64,000 bases of DNA, taken from NCBI GenBank assembly GCA_000231825.2, contig JH720304.1, positions 1,443,068 through 1,507,067 of the forward strand. The letters are read 5' to 3'. Source of the DNA: Tetrahymena elliotti 4EA (taxonomy: Eukaryota > Ciliophora > Oligohymenophorea > Hymenostomatida > Tetrahymenidae). Numbering within the stretch: the first letter of the stretch is position 1; each line of letters opens with the position of its first letter. Both the position numbers and the translations under genes were made by a program. Positions 39,478 through 52,003 of the stretch are shown here, piece after piece. The notes below the pieces were generated by a model. The model did no database searches. It was not told where the DNA came from and was given only the letters and a program-made list of their open reading frames with translations.

Positions 39478-41340
39478 ATGTCATCAAAAAAGAGACTTCT
39501 TTAGCTTTTTGGTTTACCAAAAGATGTAATACTTTGTCACAAATAGCAATATTAGAAATTAGATCATTTTCAAATTAAACTTTGAGGTAGAAAGAACTGA
39601 TTTTGTATCAAATAGGAAATCATTTTTGAAGATTTTAGTTGTGCATACTAAGATGGTATCTTGAAACATGGAAGAATGTTTATTGCAGAAAATTATATTT
39701 GCTTTTATGCTACAGTTTTAGGATTCAAAACAAAAGTAAAAATAACTTTAAAAACACATAATTTCATTTTTAAATGTTCAATAAATGTCATAATTTACAT
39801 TAGCCATTTTTTATATTAAAAGAGAGTTATTAATGTGAATGAAATTCAAGATATAAAGAAGGAAGCAGTGTTAGGTTTTATAAATAATGCAATTGAAATT
39901 AAGACAAAAGAATAAAAATCTCACTTTTTCTGCTCTTTTTGGAATAGAGAATCTGCTTATAAGCTCCTTTATGGCATCTGGAAAGGAGAACCTCTTTAAG
40001 ATGTAGATAAAGAAAATGGTAATAAATAGCTTAAAAACAATTTTAGAAAGAATTCATTTATTTTTTATTTATATCAAAAGGATCAGATAAAGATGATAGC
40101 TTAAGCGAATAAGGTAGTTAAGCAGGAGGTGATAGTTTAGTAGTTGAATAATCTGATGTCGAAATTTTAAATCCAGAAACAACAGATGAAAATAAAGAAC
40201 TTTTAAAGTGTATCCTTCCAGTTTCTGTAGATTCATTCTTTGAAAAGTTTATCGGAGACAATGCAATATTTTCATATGGTTAGCATATGGAAAAAAATGG
40301 ATCAACTGATATTAAAATTACAGAATGGGCATAGAATGAAGAATTGAAATGCTTTACCAGAGAATGTAATTTGGTTATCAAAGTTTCAGGAGTTCCTCTC
40401 AGAGATACTAGTAGATTCCAAAAGATCCAAACATACAAAAAAGAAGGGTAAATAAATATATTCTAAATCAAAATAAATTCATTTTTTATTAGGAGTTATA
40501 ATTAAGACATTTAGATTGTATTTTTTTAGCATTTAGTTAGTAGAAATCATGGAATTTTTTTATTAGCATTTAGTTAGTATAATTGAACATATCGTTTGTA
40601 GAAATCAAGGAATTTTTTGAAAGAAATAATGCATATTTGTTTCGTAGAAAAAAATCATTAAATTTTATTTATAATTTAAAAATAATAATAGGGAAAATTT
40701 AATAATTTCAAGCACAAGCAAAGTGTTTGATGTTCCTTATAGTGGTTACTTTTCAACCGAGGAGAAATGGGAGATTTCACCTGTTGAAGGAAGTCCTGAT
40801 AAATGTCTTTTAGTTTGTAAAGGTTGGGTTACTTTTAATAAAAATACTATGATGAAGAAAACAATTACATAAAGAAATGAACAAGGTTTAAAAGAAGATT
40901 ATGAAATATGGATTGGTAGAATAAGAAAAATTTTGTAACCCAAAAAGCCTGAAGAAAACTAAAACAATTCTAATAAGTAATAATTCGAGTAAGTTCTTAC
41001 AAAAAATGAACTCAACTTGAACAAAAATAATCCAAAGGACAAAGAAAACCAATAGAAAAAGGGAACTAAAGTTTAAAGTTCAGGAAAGTTAGTTGGAACT
41101 GAAGAATTCAAAAGGCTAAATCAGGGAACAACAATATTAATTGTTTTAGTTGGTTTGATAATATTATTAATATCTTTAGACATCATAATATTCAATAACA
41201 ATGTTAATAAGCTTGATTCTAAAATATCCAACCTTGAAAATATGGTTTTAAAATTGACATAGCAATTAATTAACTTAAATAATACCTCTGCAACTGGATA
41301 AGCTATTCCAGAATTAAATAATCTTAACCAAGATTTATGA
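39478..41340 (+). CDS. GRAM-VASt lipid-transfer protein (Aster/LAM-like)
   Basis: Exons 39478-39525, 39616-39735, 39823-40018, 40081-40447 and 40692-41340; 459 residues in one phase. Residues 10-110 are a GRAM domain: LFGLPKD joined to EIIFEDFSCAY, then LKHGRMFIAENYICFYA. Residues 145-330 are a VASt (StART-like) domain: ILPVSVDSFFEKFIGDN, VPYSGYFSTEEKWEI, and DYEIWIGRIRKIL. A polar linker leads to one membrane segment near 392-412 (TTILIVLVGLIILLISLDII) and a short coiled tail. This is the full order of GRAMD1/Aster and yeast Lam proteins, which sit in the ER at contact sites and move sterol from the plasma membrane. I infer the same role here. The gene is divergent from the PH-kinase. Confidence 0.9.
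40528..40618 (+). repeat. Imperfect direct duplication inside an intron
   Basis: In intron 4 of the GRAM-VASt gene, AGCATTTAGTTAGTA followed by GTAGAAATCATGGAATTTTT occurs twice. The second copy is split by about 20 extra bases. Confidence 0.6.
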
Positions 41341-42749
41341 TTTATATTTCAATCTAAGCTAAATTTTTTCAATATTTCATAACAAATAAATGTTAAATTA
41401 TTATTAGACTCGTTTTTAATATTAAATTTGTTTTCATATCTTATTTTATCTGAAATTTCTACTTTTGTTCGTCTTATTTTGGTGATTTTTTTCATCTTAA
41501 AAAATATGGCTCAAACTAAATTTCTTAAACTTCACTTTAGGATTACAATTCTATTCTATTCTGCCTTTCTGTAAACGTATAGAGTAACTATTAAAGGAAG
41601 TGCTCAAAATAATAATTAAATAATTTACAGTTTGTAGAATGTTTATGCTTTGGTTTTTTTCAGATAGTTACTGATCGCATATTTAAATAAAATGTAAAGT
41701 GTAACAAATTAATAAAATAAAGAATCATTATTAAAACATTCTAAAACACTCCTAAAATATCTTGCATGTAATTGCTAAAAAAATAACTAAAATAGTTAAA
41801 AATGAATGCAATCCTCCAAAAAATAAGAAATCAATTAAGACCATTTTCTTTTAATAAACCTACAAATTAAAAACAAAATTTTATTTTCAAAGCAAGAATT
41901 AATTTTTATTTAATATTAAGGCTATTGAAAAATACAAAATCATTGAATTACCAAAAATAAACTATCAAATGAATCAGTTTTTTTCATTTTGTTTAATTAA
42001 AATTAAGAATGAGTTGTATTTTATTTTGCTATAGTATCATAGATTTCTAGCAGAGAAGCTGATTTTAAATCATCTTCTTAAGAGAATTATTTGAAATGTT
42101 AAGTAAAAGATGGATATTTTTAAATAAATCTTAAATAAAGAAATAATTATAGTATAGTGCATACACTAATCTTTATTTAATTGTAAATAAGAGTCTGAGC
42201 TGCTCACTTTTTTAAATCAAATTATTTTAAATGTAAAAGCAAACAATTTGATGTTACTGAACCAACCATTAATAACGCTTAAATAATTTATTGCAGTAAG
42301 ATAATGAATTAAATTGAATTTCTAACTATTAAGTGTGCTATCAAAAATTGAGTCATGAATTTTATTTCCAAATTAATAAAAAATTTTTTTCCATAAAAAG
42401 ATAATTCGAGTGATTACAACTGATCAAAATGCAGGATTTATAAAATAAAAAATGTAAATAAACAAAGAAATAAAATTTACAAATAAAATAGATAAATTTT
42501 TATTTATTTACTGAATGCTGTTTAATAAATATTATTATTTCTTTTTAAATCTTCATCGCTAAGCATCCGTTTTAACATGTTTACTTTTTATTTTATGGTT
42601 CTCCCAATTTATACTAAAAAATTTATGATGAAAAATACAATTTGAAATGTTAAAACGATTGATCATTCTTTGCCAGTTGCTATTTACTATGTATAAATTT
42701 TTGGAAAATGCATTTCAAACATTAATTTTTTATGTGTTTTATTATTTTA
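41341..42749. other. Convergent intergenic region, nothing seen
   Basis: Between the ends of the GRAM-VASt gene and the FHA gene. AT-rich spacer only. Confidence 0.5.
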
Positions 42750-44492
42750 TCAGAGTTCTTCTAATTTCTTGTAAACAAGCCTGGGATGAAAAATGTAATT
42801 GTGAAGTTCAAAAGAGAGCCCACTTTGTATTAAATGAAAGTTACTATGTGTATTATTTACATATTAATCATAGTTTGCTAGATATACATAAGTTCCAAGT
42901 GTTTTTTATTACTCCTTTAAAACCCACACCCCGTATGTTTTGTTAAAATAGATAACTGCATGATTTTAAGCAGCACTTATGTGTTTAACTTAAATATCCG
43001 ATTGTTTATCTCTACCTATTGTTAGACTTTTAGAGTTTCCTTTAAGTGTATAAGTTTAACCCTTAAGTTCTCCCTCTATACAATCCATTTCAAAGCAATA
43101 TTCTCCAACAGGATCTGTTGCTGCTTAAGACTATTTTTGCTAACTTTTTTTAATTTATATTTAATCTTCTCTCCATTCTTTAACATTATGAAAATTTTTT
43201 GTTTAAGATTTATTTTAAAAATCCTATAACTCAGCCTCTAAACTATACTAACTAGTAAAAATGTAGCTTACAAAATTCATGTTTATTTCTTCAAAAGTAG
43301 GTTCTGGATATATTTTTCTAACAGCAAAGCGACATCCACTACTTCCTATTTCGAAAACCATCTTATAATCTAAAACTAAAGGTTTCTTCTCCCCTATAAT
43401 AAATCTCATTCTATTCATCTTTTTGCTCTAATCCTTTACATAGTAACCAGTAGTACCAATACCTATCTTACAGTGTGTAGGGAAAATGTCATAAGTATCA
43501 GGAAAAACAATATCATTTATGCCTTTCTTTGTACTGCTTCCCATCTTCAAAACATCAAGTTTATTTAAATCCTACTCTACCTTTTTATTTAGAATAATCC
43601 TATCTCTATAAATATCAACAGTACTTCCTTGATTTTATTATTAATTTACATTAATATAAATCCTTTAAGAAATACATATTTTCAAATTAAAATCTTTTTA
43701 ATTTTTTAAAAACAAATAAACAAAATGCTTTAAAAAGGTTTTTTTATATTATTAATATATCAAAAAATTATCATTAGATTCATCATGATTATTTTTACCT
43801 GTTTGAAGGAAAACTATTTCAGACTTTTAGAATTTATTTTGTATTTATAATTCAATATAATCTAAATCATTATGGCTTTTTCTTTAATTTTCTTCACTTA
43901 TCTTAAACTCATAGTTGAACACAAGCTTTCTCTTGGATGGAATATTCCAATAGCTTGTAAAAAATATTAAAAAATCGCTAATAGATACTCTAAATTATCT
44001 GTCAGGGTCAATTAACTCTCTGATATACCTCATTTAATATTCATCTAAATCACAATCGCCATATTATTTTACAAAGTCATGAAATTAATCATTAAAATCT
44101 TCATAATCAACTTCTCTAACTCTTCCAAACAATTGTTTCCAAAGTTGTAATCCTTGTTCCATATCTGAATTTTTAAATTAAATGCTAATCGTAGGATTTT
44201 TTATTGTGTAAAAGATTTTTTGAGTATTTAAGCTATAATTACTCTTTAATTGTGCAAATACAAAGAAAAATTCAAAGGACTAATAATTATTACAGTTATT
44301 TTTATAGTGTAAAAATAAATATTAATTATTTGAAATACCTAAATATCTGTTAAAATCTTAAATAATCATATAAACTTTATGAAGGCCAGCTTATGATTAT
44401 TGAGGATTTATTTCACCCCAAAAAAAAATAAAATAAATTTCATCAGCTAATAAAATATTAAATTCTTATTGTTTAGGCTAACTTTTTTTCAT
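42750..44492 (-). CDS. Protein with two FHA-like domains
   Basis: One open frame of 580 residues ending at TGA 42752-42750. ATG at 44492 is the first Met in a frame that stays free of TGA further upstream to about 44920, so an upstream exon is possible. Residues 1-110 are unassigned. About 111-200 is a helical acidic segment (EDFNDQFHDFVKQYGD) resembling a worn EF-hand pair. About 300-385 looks like an FHA domain (DIFPTHCKIGIGTTGYYVKD). About 465-560 is a second, clearer FHA: LTIGRDKQSDIQV, then NHAVIYFNKTYGVW. FHA domains bind phosphothreonine. The usual Ser-x-x-His of the binding loop is changed here (SAAQNH), so binding is uncertain. No catalytic domain is seen; I infer an adaptor protein. 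Confidence 0.7.
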
Positions 44493-45311
44493 ATTAAGTT
44501 TAGATAAAAACCAATACCAAATATCTTTATTTTTTATATCTACCCAAATTTATAAAATAGTTGAAAGATGATTCAAGAATATTATCACATGCTAATAACA
44601 ACAATTTATTTATAAACCACTATTTTTATTTTTTAAACAATATGAAATTTATTTAAGTGTGTTGATTATGAAGAAATAGAATTAAGCTTTGGTGGATGAT
44701 GTTCTAAGAATAATTAACAGTGTTATCAAATTGGAGAGGATATTTAAACAAGAATTTAGAATTACTGACAAAAAATACCAATAGTTAGAGCTGAGTATTT
44801 AAATTAGAAAGATAATATTTGCAAGTTAGTATATGAGCTTGATATAAAAATATTTTATTTAAAAAAAAATGAGAGAATATTTAATTTTGTGTTTTTTTTT
44901 TATTTAATGAAGAGTTAAATATTTGATTCAAATCTATCACAAGTAGATATGAATATTTTAACTAACTATTATTAGGTTAAATATTTTTAAATAATAAATT
45001 CAGATTATTTTTGAATATTGAATTTTTTATTTGATAATTTTTTAGAGAATAAAATATTTTTTGCTCACTTTTCACTTTAATATTTTTAAATTTAGATTTT
45101 TTAAAAATATCAAAAAATAATTTATAATAGCAGCGCTTATCAAACAAACAAAGATTTATCAAATTTAGATAGAATAGCATTTCTGGAAGATTCATTCAAC
45201 TAAAATTCTAAATGAAAAAGAGTTTATTTACATTATTATTGAATATAAACAGAGAAACTATTTTAAAATAGAATGAATTAATTTATTTATTTTCTAAGAT
45301 TATTTATATTT
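44493..45311. other. Intergenic, partly open frame
   Basis: The minus-strand frame of the FHA gene stays open to about 44920 without an ATG and is rich in hydrophobic residues. A further AT-rich open frame lies at 44977-45195. I call neither a gene. Confidence 0.4.
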
Positions 45312-45770
45312 TCATTGAGCGGTTTATTAACTATTTTGATTATTTTTTTAAAGCATGAGTTATTTTCTTTCTACTAAATTATCATCTTCCTTCTTTTTAG
45401 CCTCTGCAATTATTAAAAATGAAAAGTTATTAAATATGATATAAACTATTAACTAATAGAAAGCGATTTTTTAAATTTAATAATTTACCTAGTCTTCTTG
45501 TAGTACTTTTTTGTATAATGTTTTCATCTAAATGAAGATTTACATTTAAAAATTAATGTAGTTTTTCTCCTAATATATTTTACATATTCTTGTGTTAATG
45601 ATAATGAACTCAGTTATGGCTCCTAATATAAATGCGTTTCTAAAATGCTTAAATATTAATTTCTTTCCCTTAGCTTAAGAATCTAAGAATTTAGATTCAG
45701 TAATCTAAAATGTATTAAACTTATTAAGCTTTAAGGAATCCTTGCTTTTTCTTATATTTGGGTCAGACAT
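45312..45770 (-). CDS. Small single-pass membrane protein
   Basis: Exons 45770-45489 and 45401-45312 join in phase 0 to 123 residues. The N-terminal 40 residues are polar and Lys/Ser-rich (MSDPNIRKSKDSLKLNKF). A single hydrophobic helix follows at about 45-60 (FRNAFILGAITEFIIINT), then a charged tail (AKKKEDDNLVERKQLM). The length and one-helix layout resemble small inner-mitochondrial or ER assembly factors, but I do not recognise a specific family. The second junction uses GAG as acceptor to hold phase and is the weak point; other splits would change the tail only. Confidence 0.5.
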
Positions 45771-46970
45771 TTAAACAATAAAATCTTTGATGTTTAATAA
45801 TAATACTAAGTGTAGCTGAATAAATTAATCTTTGAAAAGAAAGAAATATATAAATTTCATCCAATTAAAAAAATTAACAAACAATTCGATGCAATAAACA
45901 AATATTCAGTGTTATTAAGTAGAATTTTCAATTTTTTAAATTTATTTTAATTTATTTTTTTTCACGTTAGAAAATTTCAAAAATATTTTGTTTTTTTCAA
46001 TTTTTTTAATAAACTAGTGGTTTTTTTATTTCATCTTTTTACTTCAAATAATTTTAATTTATTTTAATTTTAATTCTTTAAGCAAATTAGAAATATTTAT
46101 TTTAATCTTACAAAAATAATTATGTTTTATTTAATTTTAACAAAAAATAAATTATTTTATTTTTATTCATAATTTAAAATTTACTCTTTTTTAAAGATTT
46201 TAACAAAAAATTTCATTTTTTAAAACTTTAATGAAAATTGTTGATTAATTAAAAGAGAAGGTCTTTTTTTTTCATTTTCCAGTTTACTTGGTTGGGTTAT
46301 GTACTCATTTAGTTATTGATACAAACTCAATTAGATTAATTAATTTATTAATTAATAAAATATTTCTATTTCTTTTCAATATTTTTTAACAAAGATTTTC
46401 AGTATCAAAATTCAAGACATGTAAATTTTAATAGAAAGCAAATTAGTTATATTTTATTTCATTTTCCAAAAAAAAATTATAAAAATTCTTTTATTGATTG
46501 ATTATACAATAAATTTAAGTTAAAAATTTTTCAATTTAATTAAAAAAGTAAATTGTTTTATTAAGTGCAAATGTTTCTGTTTATTTTGAATGTTTATTAA
46601 CATCAAAAATTGAAAATTTCAAAAAGTATTAGTTAAATGATTGCTGATTGATCATCCAATGAATTTAGAAATAGAAGTTTTCTAATTGTTATAATTGAAA
46701 ATGTTTCAATCAAAAATGATAGATAATGAATGCTTTTTTTAAAAAAAATTAAAGCAACAATATGAATGAATTTTTAAAATTAACAATCATAAAAATCAAG
46801 ACGATAGATAGAGTTTTGCAAAAATCATTGAATTACTGTTTAAAACAAACTCTAATTATTAAATATTACAATATCTTTATTGAACAAAAGAAAAAAAAAC
46901 CCACTAATCTATTTAAGAAAGTTAAAATCATTGATTGGTTAAGTTAAAAAGTCAAATAAACAAAAATAAA
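45771..46970. promoter_or_regulatory. Divergent promoter region (inferred)
   Basis: 1.2 kb between the starts of the small membrane protein (minus) and ATAT1 (plus). It is extremely AT-rich, with no individual element recognised. An open frame at 46762-46947 is low complexity and rejected. Confidence 0.35.
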
Positions 46971-48558
46971 ATGGAGTTTAATTTCATTATAAATAAGTTA
47001 GTCTAATTAGATTAGCAAGGCTTGGGTGTGTATGTACCTAAGGGTAGCAGAAACAAAGTTAGTAGCTAACAAGAATAGCAATTAGCATAGGTTTTAAATA
47101 CTATGGGTGAGAAATCTGCTATTGTAAGCATTAAATAAATATTAAAAAATTGATATAAAAATATATAATTTTAATAGGCTCAAGGATTAAAGCAAGTAAT
47201 TACTAATTTTGATAAGGTTTAAGGAACTGACTAAAGAGTTTATATTGTCGCAGAAGGTAGATCTTGCTAAGGGTTTATTAAAGTTGGGTAAAAGAATCTT
47301 TTTTATCGAGATATGATGGGAAATATTAAAGAAATTAAACCACTTTGTGTACTTGACTTTTATGTACATGAGTCATGCCAAAGATAAGGATATGGAAAAG
47401 TAAAAATTTGAAATGAAAAAATTAATTAAATTAAAATATATTTTAAAATGCATGTAGCTTCTTTTTGAATATATGCTTTAATGTGAGTAAACTTCACCTG
47501 AAAAGTTAGCATATGATCGTCCTTCTCCCAAGTTGATAGCTTTCCTTAAAAAACACTATAATTTAGTTAAATATATAGCATAAAATAACAACTTTGTTGT
47601 CTTTGATTAGTACTTTAAAAGCGATGGGTCTAGTTAACAATTAAATAGATAAAATAATCCACGTGCTTATTCTTAGCCTTATAATGATTATCCTCCACCA
47701 TAAATTCCTACTAATTATACTTAACAGTAATAACAGTCAAATAGTAAATCATATCCATATAAACAAGAAAGTAACTTAGATTTAATGCAACATTCATCAT
47801 CAAGAAATCATGTAATATTTTATTGAATTAATAATTTTATATTTCTTAGACTCGCTGGATAGTATAATATGTTTATAATAAATATATTATAATAATACTA
47901 TTTAATTTAAATAGAAAGAATTCTTGAATGCAGGCAGAGCTATTCTATCAAAAGAAGAAATTTATAAAAAAGATAACTTGAGTCAGTAGAACATAGAAAA
48001 TAACATTAATAATTCTTAATATTCTTCAAAAAGCCAATAACAGCAACAGCAACAACAACAACAATATTAAAAAGATTACTAATTTGATAAATATGAAAAT
48101 TAATGGGGAGGTGATAGAAATGCAAAAAAACCACCTATTCCTGGAGCTGGATATGATAGATAGCTAGATAAAATATAGTAAAATATATTTTGTTAATTTA
48201 ACAAACATTTTTTATTCCTTTTACTTTAAGATTAAAAATATAGTAAACTGAGAAAGAACTCGATGTAGTTAATTAGCAAATTATCAAGTAAATTGTATAG
48301 ATATTCTTTTAAAATATTAATTTAACTTTTATATAGACAAAGACATAATCTCTCTCAGGATCCATTAACATAAAACCATAGAGTATAAAACGTTTACAAT
48401 ACTAATTAATTTGGAACTTCTCCATGGGCATAGACTGGATTTAATGTAAATAAATAATACTTTAAATAAAAATTTTTAATGATTTTTTAATAAAAAAATA
48501 GTATTATTCAACTTCATCATCTAACTATGGAAACCACTACACTTACTACAAAAAATGA
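46971..48558 (+). CDS. ATAT1: Alpha-tubulin N-acetyltransferase (MEC-17/ATAT1)
   Basis: Exons 46971-47123, 47178-47399, 47458-47811, 47850-47861, 47915-48177, 48231-48287, 48337-48445 and 48502-48558; 408 residues. The catalytic domain fills residues 1-185: NTMGEKSAI joined to AQGLKQVIT, QGFIKVGQKNLF, LCVLDFYVHESCQRQGYGK (acetyl-CoA binding and the family's conserved Asp), and YDRPSPKLIAFLKKHYNL. The enzyme acetylates Lys40 of alpha-tubulin inside the microtubule lumen; in a ciliate it acts on ciliary and cortical microtubules. The C-terminal half is a Gln/Asn/Tyr/Pro-rich low-complexity tail with a CAA/CAG run, as in other ATAT1 proteins where the tail is variable. The 12-base exon 4 is optional to the frame and less certain than the rest. 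Confidence 0.92.
48034..48066 (+). repeat. CAA/CAG (polyglutamine) repeat in ATAT1
   Basis: CAGCAACAGCAACAACAACA and neighbours encode about 10 Gln in a row together with TAA codons, inside exon 5. Confidence 0.8.
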
Positions 48559-49731
48559 TTTATTTTTATAAAATTTATTATTATAATTTTAATATTTTAT
48601 ACTATCAGTATCAAATCTTTATTTCTCTTTTGGTAAATATCCTCCTTCAAATACTTCTTTATTCTTTCTCCAAACTTAATTTTTAAATTTAAGATTTTAT
48701 AAATCATTTAAAAATTATTTAGTGGAATTGATTTAATTGGATTTATTTACAAAAAGTATTTAAAAAATCAAATGATTTTAATTAAATGTTATTGAGTATT
48801 TAATAAAGTATTTTATTGAATAAAATGTTTTAAAAATAAATTCTTATTGTAATTTAATAAGTTTACATGATGCAATTATTTATCATATTTAGTGGAAATC
48901 TAAAATTTCAAAAATTATTTTGTATAAAATTGAATAGTGATTCTGAAAGAATGTATTCTTAATAATTATTAATTAGTTTTAATATTCAGTTTTTTTATTA
49001 AATAAAATATTAAATTTAAATCATAAAATCCATGATAATCTTCATTTAAGATTAACAAAGTTACTCTTATATTTTTTCTAAAAATTATTAAAAAATTAAT
49101 GAGCTTTTATGAGACACAAAACTACTACTTTTCTTTGCTTCTATTAGCAACTAAAAAAGTGTAAATAAATTAGTTATCTATCTATCATCTAATTTTTTAT
49201 TTTGAAAGTGTATTCATTTTAAATAATTTAACATTTAAACGAATTTTCTACAGAATTTTCACTTGAGAAATCAACAATTTTTCTTTTTTTTGAATTAATC
49301 TGTTTTTTAATTAAAATTTTTTCTTTTAATAAAAAATAAAATGATTTGGAAAGATTAAAAAAATGATTTATTATTTCTAAATTGCTTGCTAAAAAAATGT
49401 AAAAATGAAGTAAAAAAAAATTTAAGTTCAGCAAAAGATAAACAAACGATAGGTATGAGTATTTAAAATTTGTTGACTAGGAAACAGTAAGTTCGTTTAA
49501 ATCTGCAATTTAAAAGAATAATAAAAAATAAACAGATTGGTTCATATTTTAATAATGTCATTTTTGTTAATTAATTTTTATAATATTTAAAATTTTGCAA
49601 AAAACCTCTAAGAATTAATAAATCTTAAACAGGCATCTACTAGAAACAAAATTTGATTTATTTTTATAAACAAATTTCAATTAACTTAACAAAATAAAGT
49701 ATATAGAACTATTAAAAAGACCAATACAAAG
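48559..49731. other. Intergenic, nothing seen
   Basis: Between ATAT1 and the RBR gene, both on the plus strand; an AT-rich spacer that contains the RBR promoter. The minus-strand frame at 49228-49434 is low complexity. Confidence 0.5.
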
Positions 49732-52003
49732 ATGAACAAATTTGAGGAAGAGTGTACAATACAATCAACTAGAGATATAGTTGAGTAACCTAATATAAGT
49801 AAAGTAACATAAGGTAGTAAAATAGGACTTGCTAGCAAATAAAGATCAAACAAGAATCTTTCTACTACATAAACTATAATAACAGCATTAACTAACTCAA
49901 CGTATGAGTCTGTTAGTGGGACTAAATATACAATCTATACTTAGCAAAACACATAAAAAGATGAAAATCTAAAGTTCCAATCTAAATCATAAAAGAGCGT
50001 TTTATCAAGCAAAGAGTAAGATTAAGTAGTTTCCATCCTAAGTAAGAATGATCAAGCTTCTAGCGATGGTAGTAAGAACTAAAACAATGATATATAAATA
50101 GAAACAAATAGCATGGTATCTAACTAAAGCAGAAGCTAGTAAGACTATATAACATTAGAATTAAAAGCAAAATGGGTTTTTACTAGATTAATAGAAATGA
50201 CTATTTAGGAATTCACATATCAAGATGTATTAGATACTCTTATTGATAATTAACATATATAATGTCTTAATAAGCAAAGCTTTTTATAGTATTTAGTAGA
50301 TAAAAGTTTTTACTAAAGCTAGCTAAGACAGTAGGAAATTGTAATAGACATAGAAAATAATAACTAAAAAGTAAATGAATAAAATAAATTCAATTAGGTT
50401 TTAGCAATCAAACAATACTTAAAGTAAATTTAAATGAATCAAGGAGATGAAAAAATTCCTGATATTGAAAACAGCTTAATTTAAGATAGTAAAAATAAAA
50501 ATGAATAAGTAATAGAATTGTCAGAATTTTAAGCAAACAATCCTATAAATTTTAAAAATTGTTTCTAAAACAGGTAGATGAGAAATAATAGTAGAGTTTA
50601 AACCAAAAACTATTTTTTATCAGAAGCCGAAGGAGGAGTTACATGTGATATATGCTGTTTATCTTATTAAAAAGAGTACTTCTACAATCTTGATTTATGT
50701 AATCATTCGTTCTGTAAAAGCTGTACCCTTTAGTATCTTGAAAATTGCATTAATACCTCCTAGGTGCTTCAAATAAAATGCCCTGATGTAATAATTTAAA
50801 TTATTTTAGTTATGAAATTAGATTGATAGGTATTTTGAAAAGAAATATCACAAATTATTATTGTTTATCAATAAATTCAATTTTTGATATTACATACTAT
50901 TAAAATTTTGATAGCATTCTATTACTTAATTAATTTAAATTAAAAATGATGATAAATTTATAAAAAAAAATAAATTGTTATTTAATATTAAAAAATAATT
51001 AGGAGAATTGTACAGCTCAATTTACTGATCAAATTTTACAAAAAATACTTGATACCAAAACATTCTAGAAATATTAAAAATTTAAAGAACTCAAAATTAT
51101 TAATTCTGATCCAACTCTTAAATGGTGTAATCGTCCTGGATGCACATTTTATTGTAAGACAAGCTAAAGTGATCCAAAGATTATATGCAAATGTGGTCAT
51201 GAAATGTGCTTTTAATGTGGAAATAATTGGCATGAAGGTAAATTATTATTTGTAATAATTTTTATTAAATTATAAAATATATTTAGGTAAAACATGTGAT
51301 GAAGTCATCTAAGAAGAGTTTCAAGGTGCTGTTTAAAAATTCATTATATCTTTCTGCCCTACATGTAAAAGCAGAGTATAAAAGGCCTCGGGTAATTATA
51401 AAATATAACACCTTTATCTAAAAAGAATATCTTTTTTAAATTATAAATAGGATGCAATCGAATCCACTGTCCAATCTGTTCAAAACACTTTTGCTGGATT
51501 TGTAGGACTCCAGATATTTCTTATGCTCACTTTAGTCACTTAAATATTTTGGGTTGTCCAGGTAAGAAATTAATTATAAATTTTGCAAGTATTAAATATT
51601 TATTTTAAAAACATAGGGAAATAATTTTCGAGATCAAACCCAGTTGAAAACCCGAATTATTAAAAAATAGTCTTGTTTGTTCCTAGGCTTTTTATTTTTA
51701 TTTTAATTACAGCTGGAATGATAGTTTTTATGCCATTATTTTTAGTATGTTTAGCTATTTTTACACCAAATTACTTGTATTGGAATATTGATGAATAAAA
51801 ATATGTAATTCCATAAAAATAAAAATTTTTAAAATCTCTAGGAATATCTATCCTGCTTATATTTTTCGGTATCATATTATTTCCTATTTGTTTAATACCA
51901 GGTATTTATTTATTATTAATTTTCATTCTTAATAATTTGTTCAATTTATAAATATATAGGTTCCTGCATAGTTTTTTATCAAATAGTAAAAAGTAGGCTA
52001 TGA
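49732..52003 (+). CDS. Membrane-anchored RBR (RING-IBR-RING) E3 ubiquitin ligase
   Basis: Exons 49732-50787, 51003-51237, 51287-51391, 51451-51561, 51617-51901 and 51960-52003; 611 residues, all in phase. Residues 1-300 are polar and low complexity. RING1 begins near 305 (CDICCLSYQKEYF, CNHSFCKSC, IKCPD). The IBR follows (WCNRPGCTFYCK, CKCGHEMCFQCG). RING2 reads CPTCKSRVQKASG then GCNRIHCPICSKHFCWIC. Cys467 in GCNRIHC aligns with the catalytic Cys of Parkin/HHARI-type ligases, so the thioester route to ubiquitin transfer is intact. Two hydrophobic helices close the protein (LFIFILITAGMIVFMPLFLV and SLGISILLIFFGIILFPICL), the layout of RNF19/RNF144-like membrane RBR enzymes. I infer action at the ER or another endomembrane. 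Confidence 0.92.

Noticed and set aside
42255..42275. Tetrahymena chromosome-breakage-like GAACCAACCATTAAT (also 5230-5246)
   Set aside because: Differs from the conserved 15-base breakage sequence at several positions, and no telomeric repeat is nearby.
42647..42946. Plus-strand 99-codon frame
   Set aside because: Antisense shadow of the FHA gene, whose minus-strand frame is far longer and has domain matches.
46762..46947. Open frame ahead of ATAT1
   Set aside because: Lys/Ile-rich spacer composition in the divergent promoter region; no motif.
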